Shown here: positions 44,896 to 54,551 of the stretch, piece by piece | Numbering within the stretch: the stretch's first letter is position 1 | Layout of the letters: each line of letters starts with the position of its first letter | Assembly: GCA_018334015.1 (NCBI GenBank) | Contig: JAGXTI010000040.1 | Coordinates: forward strand, 124,001 to 188,000 | Source of the DNA: Silanimonas sp. | GTDB taxonomy: Bacteria > Pseudomonadota > Gammaproteobacteria > Xanthomonadales > Xanthomonadaceae | Direction: 5' to 3' | Length of the DNA stretch: 64,000 nt | Made by a program: the position numbers and the translations under genes | Notes under the pieces: model-generated | What the model was told of the DNA's origin: nothing | Databases searched by the model: none | Seen by the model: only the letters and a program-made list of their open reading frames with translations

Positions 44896-47109
44896 TTAGC
44901 GCGCCGCGCCCGCGACCTGCAGGATGCGCGGCGTGACAAAGATCAGCAGCTCGGCCTTCTCGTTGCTGCGGCCACGGTTGCGGAACAGGTTGCCGAGGCC
45001 CGGCAAATCACCGAGGAAGGGCACCTTGGCGAGGTCCTCGCGGCGCGCGAACTCGTAGATGCCACCGACCACCACGGTCTGGCCGTTGTTGATCAGCACC
45101 GCCGTGCTCACTTCACGCTTCGAGATCTGCGGGACGCTGCCGCCACCCGGCACATCGATGAAACCGGCCACCTCGTCTTTTTTCACACCCAGATTGAGAA
45201 AGACGCGGTTGTCCTGGGTGATGGTCGGGGTCACCCTGAGCTCGAGCAGAGCCTCCTTGAATTGCACGGTGGCGGTGGCATCCGCACCGGTACCGGTCAC
45301 GGTGACAAAGCCGACTTCGTCGCCCTGACGGATGACCGCCTCGCGCTGGTTGGCGGTGATCACACGCGGGTTGGCCACCACTTCGCCACGACCTTCGGAC
45401 TGCAGAGCCTGCAACTCGATGTCGAGGTCGAGATGGTTGCCAAGGATGGAGAAAGCCATCGCCGATTGCGTACCGGTCGCGAAGCTGGTGTTCAACACGT
45501 CAGTGAAGGTCGGAGCCGTTAGGGTCGGGGGGGTCGGACGCGCCGTGGTCAGGCCGGCATTGAAGTCGGCCAGTTCGGCCTGAAAGCGTGCCTGGATCCT
45601 CTGGTTCTCGCGGACCTGGTTGAGGAAATTGCGGTTGCTCTCGACGCTGCCGGAGGTGATGACATCGCTCTCCTGGCCGCTGACGCCGAATCGTGCGCCG
45701 ACATCACGGGCGAAGCTCTCGTTGGCGATGACGATGCGGGCTTCGATCAGGACCTGGTCGACCGGGCGGTCGAGCACGGCCACGAGTTCACGGATCGACT
45801 GCACTTTCTGTGCCGTGTCGGCCACCAGCAGGGTGTTGGAGCGGGTGTCGAAACTGACGCTGCCACGCGGCGACAGGAAACCACGCTCGATATTGGTGCC
45901 ACCACCACCACCGCCCTGTGCCGACTTGCTGCCCTCGGTCAGCAGGGTGGCGATCTCTTGGGCATTGGCGTAGTTGATCGGGATGAGTTCGTTGATCAAC
46001 TCGGATTTGCTGGCGAGGTCGATGCGGGCCTGTTCGCGGGCGGATTCGAAAGCGGCGATCTCGGTCTGCGGGGCGACCCAGACCACGTTGCCATCGCGGC
46101 GCTGATCGAGTGAACGGGCACGCAGCACCACATCCAGGGCCTGGTCCCAGGGCACGTTCACCAGACGCAGGGTCAGGTTGCCCTGCACGGTGTCGGCGGC
46201 CACGATGTTGAGGTTCGATTCCTCGGCGATCAACTGCAGGATGGTGCGTACCGGCACGTCCTGGAAATTGAAGGTGACCGGACGGCCGGTGAAGCGGGCC
46301 GCCTGGACGCCCGCCCCGGCTTGGCCGACCGCCGTGGGCACCCCGCGCGGTGCGACCGCGAGGATGTACTCGGTACCGGTCTGGTAGGCGCTGGTTTCAA
46401 ACAAGCCCTCGGTGGCAAGCACGATGCGGGTGCCGCCGTTGTGGGCGACCGGATCGAGGCGCAGCACCGGAGTGGCGAAATCACTGACGTCCAGGCGCCT
46501 TTGCTGCTCGACCGGGATTTGCGCGTTCTCGATGTCGAGCACGAGCTGGTCGCCATCGCGACGCAGGTTGGCCTGGGCGCCCTCGCGGTTGAAACGCAGG
46601 ACCATCTGACCAGAACCGTCCTCGCCGCGGCGGAAATCGACATTGGCAACACGCAGGCCACCATCGATGCGCTTGGCCGGATCGGGCGAGGCCAACCCCA
46701 GCGCGGTGATCGGTGAGGCCCCGGCTTCGAGGGTCAGCACCAGCCGGTTACCGTCGCTGCGGGTGGTGTAGCCGGCGCTGCGGACCAGATCGACGACCGC
46801 CCGGGTTCGACCACCGGCCTCGACCACCGACACCGCCGAAGCAGCACCGTTGCCGACCATGATGCGTCGCTCCTCGAGCGCACTCGTGGTGTCGGGGAAG
46901 TCGATGGCGATCCGAGGCGGCACGTCGGTGGTGAAGGCATTGACCGCACCGACCGGGGCGGCGAACTCGAAGGTGATGTCCACCCTTCCATCCGCTCCGG
47001 CGGTATGGCTCACACTGCGCAGGGTGTTGGCCGCCAGGGCCGGAAGTGCCGCCAGACAGAACAGGCAGGCCGCGAGGGCGGCACGGGCCGCAGGATTCCT
47101 GGTGTTCAT
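44896..47109 (-). CDS. pilQ: Type IV pilus secretin PilQ
   Basis: Outer-membrane secretin through which type IV pili pass; 737 residues. Signal peptide (cleavage after LPALAA), two AMIN peptidoglycan-binding domains (about 30-130 and 165-255), an STN domain (VTFNFQDVPVRTILQLIAEESNLNIV, core near 290), N-domains, and the C-terminal secretin pore (VEIGARIVIANESF-type VLIEARIVIANESF near 465, ending GGIYEFARREDLAKVPFLGDLPGLG). ATG 47109 gives a standard signal peptide; ATG 47151, overlapping the pilP stop, would add 14 residues. A Gly-rich loop (SAQGGGGGGTN) lies in the middle. Confidence 0.95.
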   Translation of the reverse strand: MNTRNPAARAALAACLFCLAALPALAANTLRSVSHTAGADGRVDITFEFAAPVGAVNAFTTDVPPRIAIDFPDTTSALEERRIMVGNGAASAVSVVEAGGRTRAVVDLVRSAGYTTRSDGNRLVLTLEAGASPITALGLASPDPAKRIDGGLRVANVDFRRGEDGSGQMVLRFNREGAQANLRRDGDQLVLDIENAQIPVEQQRRLDVSDFATPVLRLDPVAHNGGTRIVLATEGLFETSAYQTGTEYILAVAPRGVPTAVGQAGAGVQAARFTGRPVTFNFQDVPVRTILQLIAEESNLNIVAADTVQGNLTLRLVNVPWDQALDVVLRARSLDQRRDGNVVWVAPQTEIAAFESAREQARIDLASKSELINELIPINYANAQEIATLLTEGSKSAQGGGGGGTNIERGFLSPRGSVSFDTRSNTLLVADTAQKVQSIRELVAVLDRPVDQVLIEARIVIANESFARDVGARFGVSGQESDVITSGSVESNRNFLNQVRENQRIQARFQAELADFNAGLTTARPTPPTLTAPTFTDVLNTSFATGTQSAMAFSILGNHLDLDIELQALQSEGRGEVVANPRVITANQREAVIRQGDEVGFVTVTGTGADATATVQFKEALLELRVTPTITQDNRVFLNLGVKKDEVAGFIDVPGGGSVPQISKREVSTAVLINNGQTVVVGGIYEFARREDLAKVPFLGDLPGLGNLFRNRGRSNEKAELLIFVTPRILQVAGAAR

Positions 47110-47150
47110 CGGTGCGCCTTCGTTGGTCGTGATCATCATGCGCGTTCCCA

Positions 47151-47651
47151 TCAAATGTCTTCCAGACTGAGTGTGGCTTGGCGCTCGAACCAGCCGCCGC
47201 CGCCATCCGACACCAGCTCCACCAGCTCGACCCGGTCCGGGGCAACCCGGACCACCCGGCCATCGTTCTGGCCGAGGAAGTTGCCAACCCGGATGCGGTG
47301 CGTCACCCGGTCAGGGGCGAGAACCAGAGCCACGGTGGCGGAGCCGGTGCCGATCGTGCCGACCATCCGCATCGCGTCCAGCGGGAAGGCCTCGAGGGCC
47401 TCCTTGCGACGGTTCGGGTCTGGTCGCGGCCCGGCTGCGTCGCGGGTGTTCTGCGGTGGCGAGAACGGATCACGCAGGGTGTCAGCGCGGTACTCGAAAG
47501 TGGGGAAACTGCGCAAGGCGGGCAGCGGATCGAGCGGCGGTGCCGGGCGGGCGCGCACCTCGGCGACCCAGGTTTCGAGGTCGGCGGTGCTGCGACCGCA
47601 GCCGACAAGCAGCAGCAGGGCAGCGAGGACAGGCAGGAGGCGGAGGATCAT
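47151..47651 (-). CDS. pilP: Type IV pilus alignment lipoprotein PilP
   Basis: Inner-membrane lipoprotein of 166 residues that links PilN/PilO to PilQ. Lipobox LLVGC gives lipidated Cys18. The central YRADTLRDPFSPP and the C-terminal beta domain (MRMVGTIGTGSATVALVLAPD, THRIRVGNFLGQNDGRV) are typical. Its ATG overlaps the pilO stop (ATGA). Third-from-last order pilM-N-O-P-Q is conserved. Confidence 0.94.
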   Translation of the reverse strand: MILRLLPVLAALLLLVGCGRSTADLETWVAEVRARPAPPLDPLPALRSFPTFEYRADTLRDPFSPPQNTRDAAGPRPDPNRRKEALEAFPLDAMRMVGTIGTGSATVALVLAPDRVTHRIRVGNFLGQNDGRVVRVAPDRVELVELVSDGGGGWFERQATLSLEDI

Positions 47652-48343
47652 CGGGCGGCTCCCGGCGCCGGCGCGTTGCTGGGCGTGGCCGTGGCTGCGG
47701 CCTGCTTGGCGGCGATCTCGGCGTCGTCGAGGTAACGGTAGGTCTTGATGGTGCCGCGCAGCTGCAGGGTGCCGGGTGGCGGCGGCGGCTGACCCTGAAC
47801 CGCGGGCTTGGGCGTCAGCGAGATGTCGTGGAAGGTCATGATGACCACCCGCGGCAGCGAAGCGACACCGCTGACGAAGCGGCCGAACTGGTGGTAGGTG
47901 CCGCTCATCTGCAGGTTGATCGGCTGCTCGGCGAAGAAGTCGCGGACCACTTCGGGGCCGGGCTGGAACAGCTCGGTGGCGATGCCGGTGGCCAGTGCGG
48001 TCTGCGAGATGTCGACGATCAGGTCGGGCATTTCGGTGCGCGAGGGCAGCTGGCGGAGCATCTGCCGCAGCATGGTCTCCATCTGCGCGAGCTGGTTGGT
48101 AAGCGGTTCCAGGTTCGCGGCCTGACCGGCGCGACTCTCGAAGGTGGTGCGCAGGGTCTGTTCCTGAGCCTCCAGGCTCTCGAGGGTGATGGTCTTGTCG
48201 CGGATCACCAGCACCCAGCCAAGCACGATGATGAGCAAGGCGACCAGCACACCTGCACCGATCTTGGCCTCCTTGGGCCAACCGCCGGTATTGTTGAAGT
48301 CGAGCTTATTGATGTCGCTGAGCTTGAAGGCACTCTTGGCCAT
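47648..48343 (-). CDS. pilO: Type IV pilus assembly protein PilO
   Basis: Bitopic inner-membrane protein of 231 residues in the pilus alignment subcomplex. One helix (about 28-47), a coiled coil (about 52-95), and a ferredoxin-like periplasmic domain (FFAEQPINLQMSGTYHQFGRFVSGVASLPRVV core near 140-165). A Pro/Ala-rich tail follows. Begins 10 bases after pilN. Confidence 0.94.
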   Translation of the reverse strand: MAKSAFKLSDINKLDFNNTGGWPKEAKIGAGVLVALLIIVLGWVLVIRDKTITLESLEAQEQTLRTTFESRAGQAANLEPLTNQLAQMETMLRQMLRQLPSRTEMPDLIVDISQTALATGIATELFQPGPEVVRDFFAEQPINLQMSGTYHQFGRFVSGVASLPRVVIMTFHDISLTPKPAVQGQPPPPPGTLQLRGTIKTYRYLDDAEIAAKQAAATATPSNAPAPGAAR

Positions 48344-48353
48344 GGTCGGGTCC

Positions 48354-48983
48354 TCAGGCCTGCGGTGTCGTGGCGGGAGGGGCTGCAGCGTCGGCCGGAG
48401 CCGGTATTGCCGAGCCAGCGGCAGCTTCTTCGGCAGCGGTGCGCAGGGTCACCCGCATCTCGAAATCGAAGGGCAGCGCACGGTCGGCCTCACGCGGGTC
48501 GGAGGTGCGGATCACCCCGAGCTGCGGGTTGGTGATGAGACCGCTGGCTTCCAGGTTGCGCATATAGGAACTGACCCGCGCGTTCGACTGGGTCTTTCCA
48601 CTGAGGGTGAGTTCCTGACCGCTCTGCTTGATGCTGACCAAACGGACGCCGTCGGGGATGGTGCGCACCAGTTCCTCGAACAGACGCACGTTCTGCGAGC
48701 GATCGGCCTGAAGGGTCTCGATGACCTGCTTGCGCTGCAGCAGGTTGGCCCTGCGCTGCTCGAGGTCGGCGATGGTTTTGATCTGCTCGTCGACCCGCTT
48801 GATCTCGGCCTCGAGGAAAGCATTGCGCGCCTGCTGGCCGTCGATCTGTCCGTCCATCCAGGTCGAAGCAGCAAGCACCGCGGCGACACCGCCGAACAGC
48901 GCGGCGGCAAGCAGGGTCATGAAGTCTTTCTGGCGCTGCTTGCGCCGTTCCGCCCGCCAGGGCAGCAGGTTGATCCTTGCCAT
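48354..48983 (-). CDS. pilN: Type IV pilus assembly protein PilN
   Basis: Bitopic inner-membrane protein of 209 residues. The N-terminal cytoplasmic peptide INLLPWRAERRKQRQKDF (3-20) is the conserved segment that inserts into PilM. A membrane helix (22-43), a coiled coil (50-95) and a periplasmic fold follow; the tail is Ala/Pro-rich. The ATG overlaps the pilM stop (TGATG). Confidence 0.95.
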   Translation of the reverse strand: MARINLLPWRAERRKQRQKDFMTLLAAALFGGVAAVLAASTWMDGQIDGQQARNAFLEAEIKRVDEQIKTIADLEQRRANLLQRKQVIETLQADRSQNVRLFEELVRTIPDGVRLVSIKQSGQELTLSGKTQSNARVSSYMRNLEASGLITNPQLGVIRTSDPREADRALPFDFEMRVTLRTAAEEAAAGSAIPAPADAAAPPATTPQA

Positions 48984-50041
48984 CAGTCGAAGCTCCTCAG
49001 GGCCAGGCCGAAGGCGATCATCAGCGAGGGTGCGACCTGCTGCAGGGCATGGGCCTGCACCCGCGGACCGAGGCCCATATTGGCGAACGGATTGGCGACC
49101 ACGGTGGCGATGCCGAGATACTCCTCGACAAGCAGATCGATGCCGACGATCGAGGCACAGCCGCCGGCGACCACGATCCGGTCAACCCGGTTGAACTCCG
49201 AACCGGCGTAGAAAAACTGCAAAAGACGGCTGATCTGATAAACCATCGCCTCCTTGAAAGGCTCCAGCACCTCGGGCTCGTAACTCTCCGGCAAGCCGCC
49301 CTGATGCTTGGCAATTTCGGCTTCTTGGTAACTCATCCCATAGCGACGCATGATCTCGTCGGTGAGTTGCTTGCCGCCGAAGACCTGTTCGCGGGCATAG
49401 ATGCTGCGTCCGCCCCGGAAGACATTGAGGATAGTTGTGGTCGAACCGACGTCGATCAGGGCGACGATCGCCTCCTTGCCGAGGCCGAGCTGTTCGGCCA
49501 CCAGCCGGAAGGCGTTCTCGAGGGCGAAGACCTCGACATCGACCACCTTGGCCGTGAGACCGCCCAGATCCAGCGCCTGCTGGCGCAGTTCGACGTGCTC
49601 GGTGCGCGAGGCGGCGAGGATGACATGGACGTTCTCCGGGTTGGACGGCACCGGCCCGAGCACCTCGAAATCGAGGCTGACCTCGTCGATCGGGAACGGG
49701 ATATGGTTGGCGGCCTCGAACTGGACTTGCTCTTCCATGACGTCGCCGTCGAGGTCGGCCGGCATCGAGATCACCTTGGTGATCACCGCCGAACCGGACA
49801 CCGCGACCGCGGCATGCTTGGCCTTGCTCCCTGATCGCGTGAGGGCACGCTTGATCGCCTCGCCCACCGTCTCGGCTTCGATGATGTTCTTCTCGATCAC
49901 GGCATGGGGCGGAAGCGGTTCGACCCCGTAATGGTCGATACGGTAACGGTTGCCCACACGGCTGAGCTGGAGCAGCTTCACCGCCGTCGAGCTGATGTCG
50001 ATTCCGACCACCGGCACCTTGGATGGACTGAACAGACCCAC
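48983..50041 (-). CDS. pilM: Type IV pilus assembly ATPase-fold protein PilM
   Basis: Actin-like (FtsA-type) cytoplasmic protein of 352 residues that binds the PilN tail and anchors the pilus alignment complex. Signatures: VVGIDISSTAVKLLQL (9-24), VALIDVGSTTTILNVF (about 195-210) and VVAGGCASIVGIDLLVEEYLG (about 290). First gene of pilMNOPQ, divergent from the PBP1A gene with 172 bases between start codons, the same arrangement as in Pseudomonas. Confidence 0.96.
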   Translation of the reverse strand: MGLFSPSKVPVVGIDISSTAVKLLQLSRVGNRYRIDHYGVEPLPPHAVIEKNIIEAETVGEAIKRALTRSGSKAKHAAVAVSGSAVITKVISMPADLDGDVMEEQVQFEAANHIPFPIDEVSLDFEVLGPVPSNPENVHVILAASRTEHVELRQQALDLGGLTAKVVDVEVFALENAFRLVAEQLGLGKEAIVALIDVGSTTTILNVFRGGRSIYAREQVFGGKQLTDEIMRRYGMSYQEAEIAKHQGGLPESYEPEVLEPFKEAMVYQISRLLQFFYAGSEFNRVDRIVVAGGCASIVGIDLLVEEYLGIATVVANPFANMGLGPRVQAHALQQVAPSLMIAFGLALRSFD

Positions 50042-50213
50042 GGCTTCTCCCCCTCCCCACGGGCGCTTACGTGAGATTGATGCGCCAGCACATTAAGAAC
50101 AGAAGACTGTGTCATCCGCAACGTCTGCTTAACGCCGGCTGGTCCGGACGGCTCGGAGGACGGCAGGGCGGGCCTTTATACTCACGCGGTTTTCCTGATC
50201 GGACCGCCTCACG

Positions 50214-52703
50214 ATGCAACCTTGGCTGCGCTGGCTTCGCCGGCTGCTCCTTGCCGGCCTGGCCCTGGGCCTGCTGGGCGCGATCACCGCTGGCACCCTG
50301 ATCTGGATGGCCTGGCCGCAATTGCCGGACATGGCCGAACTACGCCGCGTTGAGCTGCTCTTGCCGATGCGGGTCGAGTCCGCCGACGGCCGCCTGATCG
50401 CCCTGTACGGCGAGACACGGCGCTTCCCGACCCCGATCGAGCAGATCCCACCGAAGGTGCGCAAGGCGTTTCTGGCGGCCGAGGACGCCCGCTTCTATGA
50501 GCACGCCGGGCTCGATTTCATCGGTATCGGTCGGGCGGTCTGGCTGCTCATCAGCACCGACCGTGCCCGCGTCCCCGGCGGCAGCACCATCACCCAGCAG
50601 GTGGCGCGCGGTTTCTACCTGACCACCGAGTACAGCATCGTCCGCAAGCTGCACGAGATGCTGCTTGCCGTGAAGATGGAGCGGGTGCTGGAGAAGGACG
50701 AAATTCTCGAGCTCTACCTCAACAAGATCTTCTTCGGTCACCGCGCCTACGGTGTGGCGGCGGCGGCGGCCTTCTACTACGGCAAGACGCTGGACCAGCT
50801 CACCCTTGCCGAGGCGGCGATGCTGGCCGGCATCCCCAAGTTCCCCTCCACCGCCAACCCGGTGAGCAACCCGGAACGGGCGATGGAGCGCCGCAACTAT
50901 TACGTGCTGCCACGGATGCGCGAGCTGGGCTTCATCAGCGAAGCCGAGTTCCAAGCCGCGCTGGCCGAACCGAACAACGCCCGCCCACACGAGCCGCCGG
51001 TCGAGGTCGATGCGCCGCATCTGGCCGAGCTGGTGCGTCAGGAGCTGGAGGCGCGCTTCGGCGCCGAGGCCCTGAGCGCCGGCTTCAGGGTGGTCACCAC
51101 GGTGCGGGCCGACGAGCAGAACGCCGCCGTCGCCGCCGTCCGCAGCGGCCTGCTCGCCTACGACCGCCGGCGCAGCTGGCGCGGAGCGGAGGGACGGATC
51201 GAGAACCCCGCCGAGCTCGAACCGGCCCAGCTCCAGCGCGCGCTGGCGGCCTTCACGACCATCCCCGACCTCCGGCCGGCGGTGGTGCTCGCCGTCGAAG
51301 CCCACCGCGTACTCCTGATCGAGCAAGGCCGTGAGACGGTCGAGATCGGGGCCGAGGACCTCGCCTGGACCCGCCGCGGCGGGCGTCCGCTCGCCGTCGG
51401 CGATGTGGTGCGGCTGTTCCGCCCCGGCGCTGATGCCGCGCCGCGGCTGGCACAGTTGCCCGAGGCGCAGGCCGCACTGGTCTCGATCGATGCTGCAAGC
51501 GGCGCCGTACATGCGCTGGTCGGTGGCTTCAGCTTCGCCTTGAACAAGTTCAACCGCGCCACCCAAGCGCAGCGCCAGCCCGGCTCGAGTTTCAAACCTT
51601 TCGTTTTTGCGGCGGCCTTCGAGCGCGGCTACTCGCCGGCCAGCATCGTGGTCGATGGGCCGGTGGTGTTCCGCGACCGCGCCGGCAACGTCTGGCGGCC
51701 GCAGAATCACGGCGAGGATTTCGCCGGCCCGATGCGGCTGCGCGAGGCCATGGTGCAGTCCCGCAACCTGGTCTCGGTGCGCCTGCTGGATGCCGTCGGC
51801 GTGCCGTTCACGCAGAACTACATCGCCCGTTTCGGCTTTCCGCCGCAGAGCCTGCCGCCCAACCTCTCGATGTCGCTCGGCACCTCCTCCCTGACCCCGC
51901 TGGCAATGACGGCGGGCTTCGCGGCCTTCGAGAACGGCGGCCATCGTGTCCACCCCTGGTTCATCGCCCGGGTTTACGACCGCAACGGCGTGGTGGTGAT
52001 GCAAACCCACCCGCCGCTGGCTTGCATCGATTGCAGCGACCCCGCCGGTGGGCCCGGCGCTTCAGGCGCATTGGTTGATGGCTTCAATTTCGGGGCCACA
52101 CCGGTGGCCTCGGCTCCAATCACGGCCACGCCAGCCACGGCCACGCCAGCCACGGCCGCGCCGGTGCTGGCCGGCCAGGGCCCGGACCTGCCCGGACCGC
52201 CGGAACAGCACTGGGCACCGCGCGCGATCGATCCGCGCACCGCCTTCCAGATGCGTTCGATGTTGATCGATGTGGTGCGCCGCGGCACCGGCACGGCGGC
52301 CCGCTCGCTCGGCCGTCCCGACGTTGGTGGTAAGACCGGCTCCACCAACGACCACCGCGACGCCTGGTTCGCCGGCTTCGGCGGCGGTCTGGCCACCACG
52401 GTCTGGGTTGGCCGCGACGATTTCACCCCTCTGGGTCGGGGCGAATACGGCGGCCGCGCCGCGCTGCCGATCTGGATCGACTACATGGCGGTGGCGCTGG
52501 CCGATGCCCCGGTCCGCGAGGTGCCGCTGCCGGAGGGCCTGCTGGCGCTGACCATCGATCCGGTCAGTGGCGCCCTGCTGCCGGACGGCAGCCCGGGCGG
52601 GATCATCGACTACCTCCGCCCCGAGGACCGCGACCGTCTGCTCGCCGCGCCCCCCGATGCCGGGGTGGGCGGCATCGAGGAACAGGCTTTCGACGTGTTC
52701 TAA
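50214..52703 (+). CDS. mrcA: Class A penicillin-binding protein 1A (glycosyltransferase/transpeptidase)
   Basis: Bifunctional peptidoglycan synthase, 829 residues. Membrane anchor 10-33; GT51 glycosyltransferase with EDARFYEHAGLDFIGIGRA (about 90) and GGSTITQQVARGFYL (about 123); OB-like insert; transpeptidase with SSFK (Ser near 458), SRN (MVQSRNLVSV, about 515) and KTGS (about 706). An Ala/Pro/Thr-rich, repeat-encoded insert (about 620-660) lies between SRN and KTGS. Also named ponA in pseudomonads. Divergent from pilM. Confidence 0.95.
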   Translation: MQPWLRWLRRLLLAGLALGLLGAITAGTLIWMAWPQLPDMAELRRVELLLPMRVESADGRLIALYGETRRFPTPIEQIPPKVRKAFLAAEDARFYEHAGLDFIGIGRAVWLLISTDRARVPGGSTITQQVARGFYLTTEYSIVRKLHEMLLAVKMERVLEKDEILELYLNKIFFGHRAYGVAAAAAFYYGKTLDQLTLAEAAMLAGIPKFPSTANPVSNPERAMERRNYYVLPRMRELGFISEAEFQAALAEPNNARPHEPPVEVDAPHLAELVRQELEARFGAEALSAGFRVVTTVRADEQNAAVAAVRSGLLAYDRRRSWRGAEGRIENPAELEPAQLQRALAAFTTIPDLRPAVVLAVEAHRVLLIEQGRETVEIGAEDLAWTRRGGRPLAVGDVVRLFRPGADAAPRLAQLPEAQAALVSIDAASGAVHALVGGFSFALNKFNRATQAQRQPGSSFKPFVFAAAFERGYSPASIVVDGPVVFRDRAGNVWRPQNHGEDFAGPMRLREAMVQSRNLVSVRLLDAVGVPFTQNYIARFGFPPQSLPPNLSMSLGTSSLTPLAMTAGFAAFENGGHRVHPWFIARVYDRNGVVVMQTHPPLACIDCSDPAGGPGASGALVDGFNFGATPVASAPITATPATATPATAAPVLAGQGPDLPGPPEQHWAPRAIDPRTAFQMRSMLIDVVRRGTGTAARSLGRPDVGGKTGSTNDHRDAWFAGFGGGLATTVWVGRDDFTPLGRGEYGGRAALPIWIDYMAVALADAPVREVPLPEGLLALTIDPVSGALLPDGSPGGIIDYLRPEDRDRLLAAPPDAGVGGIEEQAFDVF
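52121..52162 (+). repeat. 15-base tandem repeat inside mrcA
   Basis: CACGGCCACGCCAGC occurs twice exactly (52121-52135, 52136-52150) and a third time imperfectly (52151-52162). It encodes the TATPA repeat in a low-complexity loop of the transpeptidase domain. Because the unit is 15 bases, copy-number change would keep the frame. Confidence 0.85.
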
Positions 52704-52707
52704 GGCC

Positions 52708-53997
52708 TCAGCGCCGGTCGATGGCGACGTAGTCGCGCGGTGTGGCGCCGGTGTAGATCTGGCGCGGGCGGCCGATCTTGGCTTCCGGATCGACCTGCTG
52801 CTCCAGCCAGTGGCTGACCCAGCCCGACGTGCGCGCCAGCGCGAACATCACCGTGAACATCTCGGTCGGGATGCCCAGCGCCTTGTAGATCAGGCCCGAG
52901 TAGAAATCGACGTTCGGGTAGAGCTTGCGGGCGACGAAATAATCGTCCTTGAGCGCGGCTTCCTCGAGGCGCATGGCGATCTCGAGCAGCGGGTCGTTGA
53001 CACCCAGCTCGCCCAGCACCTTGTGGCACATCTCGCGGATGATCGTGGCGCGCGGATCGTGATTCTTGTAGACGCGGTGGCCGAAGCCCATCAGACGGAA
53101 GCCGGAGTTCTTGTCCTTGGCCTTCTCGACCGCCTTGGCGACGTCCTCGGGGCGTCCGATCTCCTCCAGCATGGTCAGCACCGCCTCGTTGGCACCGCCG
53201 TGCGCCGGCCCCCAGAGCGCGGCGATACCGGCCGCCACGCAGGCGTAGGGGTTGGCGCCGGTCGAACCGACCAGACGGACGGTGGAAGTCGAAGCGTTCT
53301 GCTCGTGGTCGGCGTGCAGGATGAAGAGTAGGTCGAGCGCCTTGGCGGCCACCGGCTTCAGCTGCAGCGGCTCGCTCGGCACCTCGAACATCATGTGCAG
53401 GAAGCGGGTGGTGTATTCGAGGTTGTTGCGCGGGTAGCAGACCGGCCAGCCGGTGGCCTGGCGGTAGCAGGCGGCGGCGATGGTGGGCACCTTGGCGATC
53501 AGTCGCACCGCGGCCAAACGGCGCTGCTCGGGGTCGGCCAGATCGAGGGTGTCGTGGTAGAAGGCCGACAGCGAGCCGACCATGCCGCACAGCATGGCCA
53601 TCGGATGGGCGTCGTGGCGGAAACCCCCGAGGAAGGTCTTCATCGCCTCGTGCATCATCGTGTGGTGCGTGACCTCGTGCTCGAAGGCATCGAACTGCGG
53701 CCGCGAGGGCAACTGGCCGTGCATCAACAGGTAGGCCACCTCAAGGAAGCTCGAATGCTTGGCGAGCTGCTCGATCGGGTAGCCGCGGTAGAGCAGCACG
53801 CCCTCGTCGCCGTCGATGTAGGTGACCGACGAGCGGCAACTGGCGGTGGCCATGAAGCCCGGGTCGTAGGTGAAATGGCCGGTGTCCTTGGCCAGCTTGC
53901 CGATGTCGATGCAGGGTGCACCGAGGCTGCCGCGGTGCACCGGCAGGGAGACGGCCTTGTCGCCGACATTCAGGGTCACGCTGGTGGGTTCGGTCAC
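52708..53997 (-). CDS. gltA: Citrate synthase (type II)
   Basis: Condenses acetyl-CoA and oxaloacetate; entry to the citric acid cycle. 429 residues, close to the hexameric E. coli enzyme. Catalytic segments are present: [19 protein letters not shown] (about 263), [11 protein letters not shown] (about 290), [15 protein letters not shown] (about 330) and the Asp-bearing [15 protein letters not shown] (about 380). I chose GTG 53997 because AAGGAG lies seven bases upstream; no suitable ATG exists. It converges with mrcA, four bases separating the stops. Confidence 0.97.
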   Translation of the reverse strand: MTEPTSVTLNVGDKAVSLPVHRGSLGAPCIDIGKLAKDTGHFTYDPGFMATASCRSSVTYIDGDEGVLLYRGYPIEQLAKHSSFLEVAYLLMHGQLPSRPQFDAFEHEVTHHTMMHEAMKTFLGGFRHDAHPMAMLCGMVGSLSAFYHDTLDLADPEQRRLAAVRLIAKVPTIAAACYRQATGWPVCYPRNNLEYTTRFLHMMFEVPSEPLQLKPVAAKALDLLFILHADHEQNASTSTVRLVGSTGANPYACVAAGIAALWGPAHGGANEAVLTMLEEIGRPEDVAKAVEKAKDKNSGFRLMGFGHRVYKNHDPRATIIREMCHKVLGELGVNDPLLEIAMRLEEAALKDDYFVARKLYPNVDFYSGLIYKALGIPTEMFTVMFALARTSGWVSHWLEQQVDPEAKIGRPRQIYTGATPRDYVAIDRR

Positions 53998-54159
53998 GTT
54001 CACACTCCTTGGGACGGGCGTCCGCCAGGAGGCGGCAGGCCGCAGAAAACGGGTCGGGCGCGGTGCGCCAGAATCAGATGGATTATCGCATAGCACCCGG
54101 AGACGGTGTGCGGACGCCGAGAAGGTGCTGACCTACCCTCCAGAGAGTGCCGGAAACGA

Positions 54160-54186
54160 CGAAGGCCGGCGCAAGGCCGGCCTTCG
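54160..54186 (-). terminator. Terminator hairpin after rpmE2
   Basis: Perfect eleven-pair stem CGAAGGCCGGC / GCCGGCCTTCG with a five-base loop, 32 bases after the rpmE2 stop and upstream of the gltA start. The following minus-strand bases (TTTCCGGC) hold a short T-run. Confidence 0.75.
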
Positions 54187-54217
54187 GGGCAGCACGCGGA
54201 CCAGCCGCGGGCGGGGC

Positions 54218-54463
54218 TTACTTGCCGTAGCGCTTGCGGAAGCGGTCGACGCGGCCAGCCGTGTCGAGGATCTGCTTGCTCTTGCCGGTGTAGAACGGGT
54301 GGGAGGCCGAGGAGACTTCGATCTTGATGAGCGGGTAGGTCTGGCCGTCCTCCCACTGGATCGTCTCTTTCGAGCCGAGCGTGGAACGGGTGAGGAAAGC
54401 GAAGTTCGAGGTCACGTCCTGGAACACGACCGGCTGGTAGTTCGGGTGGATACCTTCTTTCAT
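54218..54463 (-). CDS. rpmE2: 50S ribosomal protein L31, type B (zinc-independent)
   Basis: Ribosomal large-subunit protein of 81 residues. It opens [29 protein letters not shown] and ends [27 protein letters not shown], seen in its core [10 protein letters not shown]. The four zinc-binding cysteines of type A L31 are absent, so it is the C-minus form. In many bacteria that form is a Zur-controlled spare, but xanthomonads use it as the regular copy. ATG 54463 fits the conserved start. Confidence 0.95.
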   Translation of the reverse strand: MKEGIHPNYQPVVFQDVTSNFAFLTRSTLGSKETIQWEDGQTYPLIKIEVSSASHPFYTGKSKQILDTAGRVDRFRKRYGK

Positions 54464-54551
54464 GGCGGGTCCCAAGAAGCGTAGAAACGAGGAAAGAGGC
54501 GAAGTGTAGCGGCTCTAGAGCCTCCGGTTCAAGTCGGAGCGCCGGCGGGGT

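Noticed and set aside
41685-44936. 1083-codon open frame on the plus strand
   Set aside because: It is antisense to tkt and the two symporters, all recognisable, and its translation is an Arg/Gly/His/Gln-rich product with no domain. Such frames are expected opposite GC-rich coding sequence.
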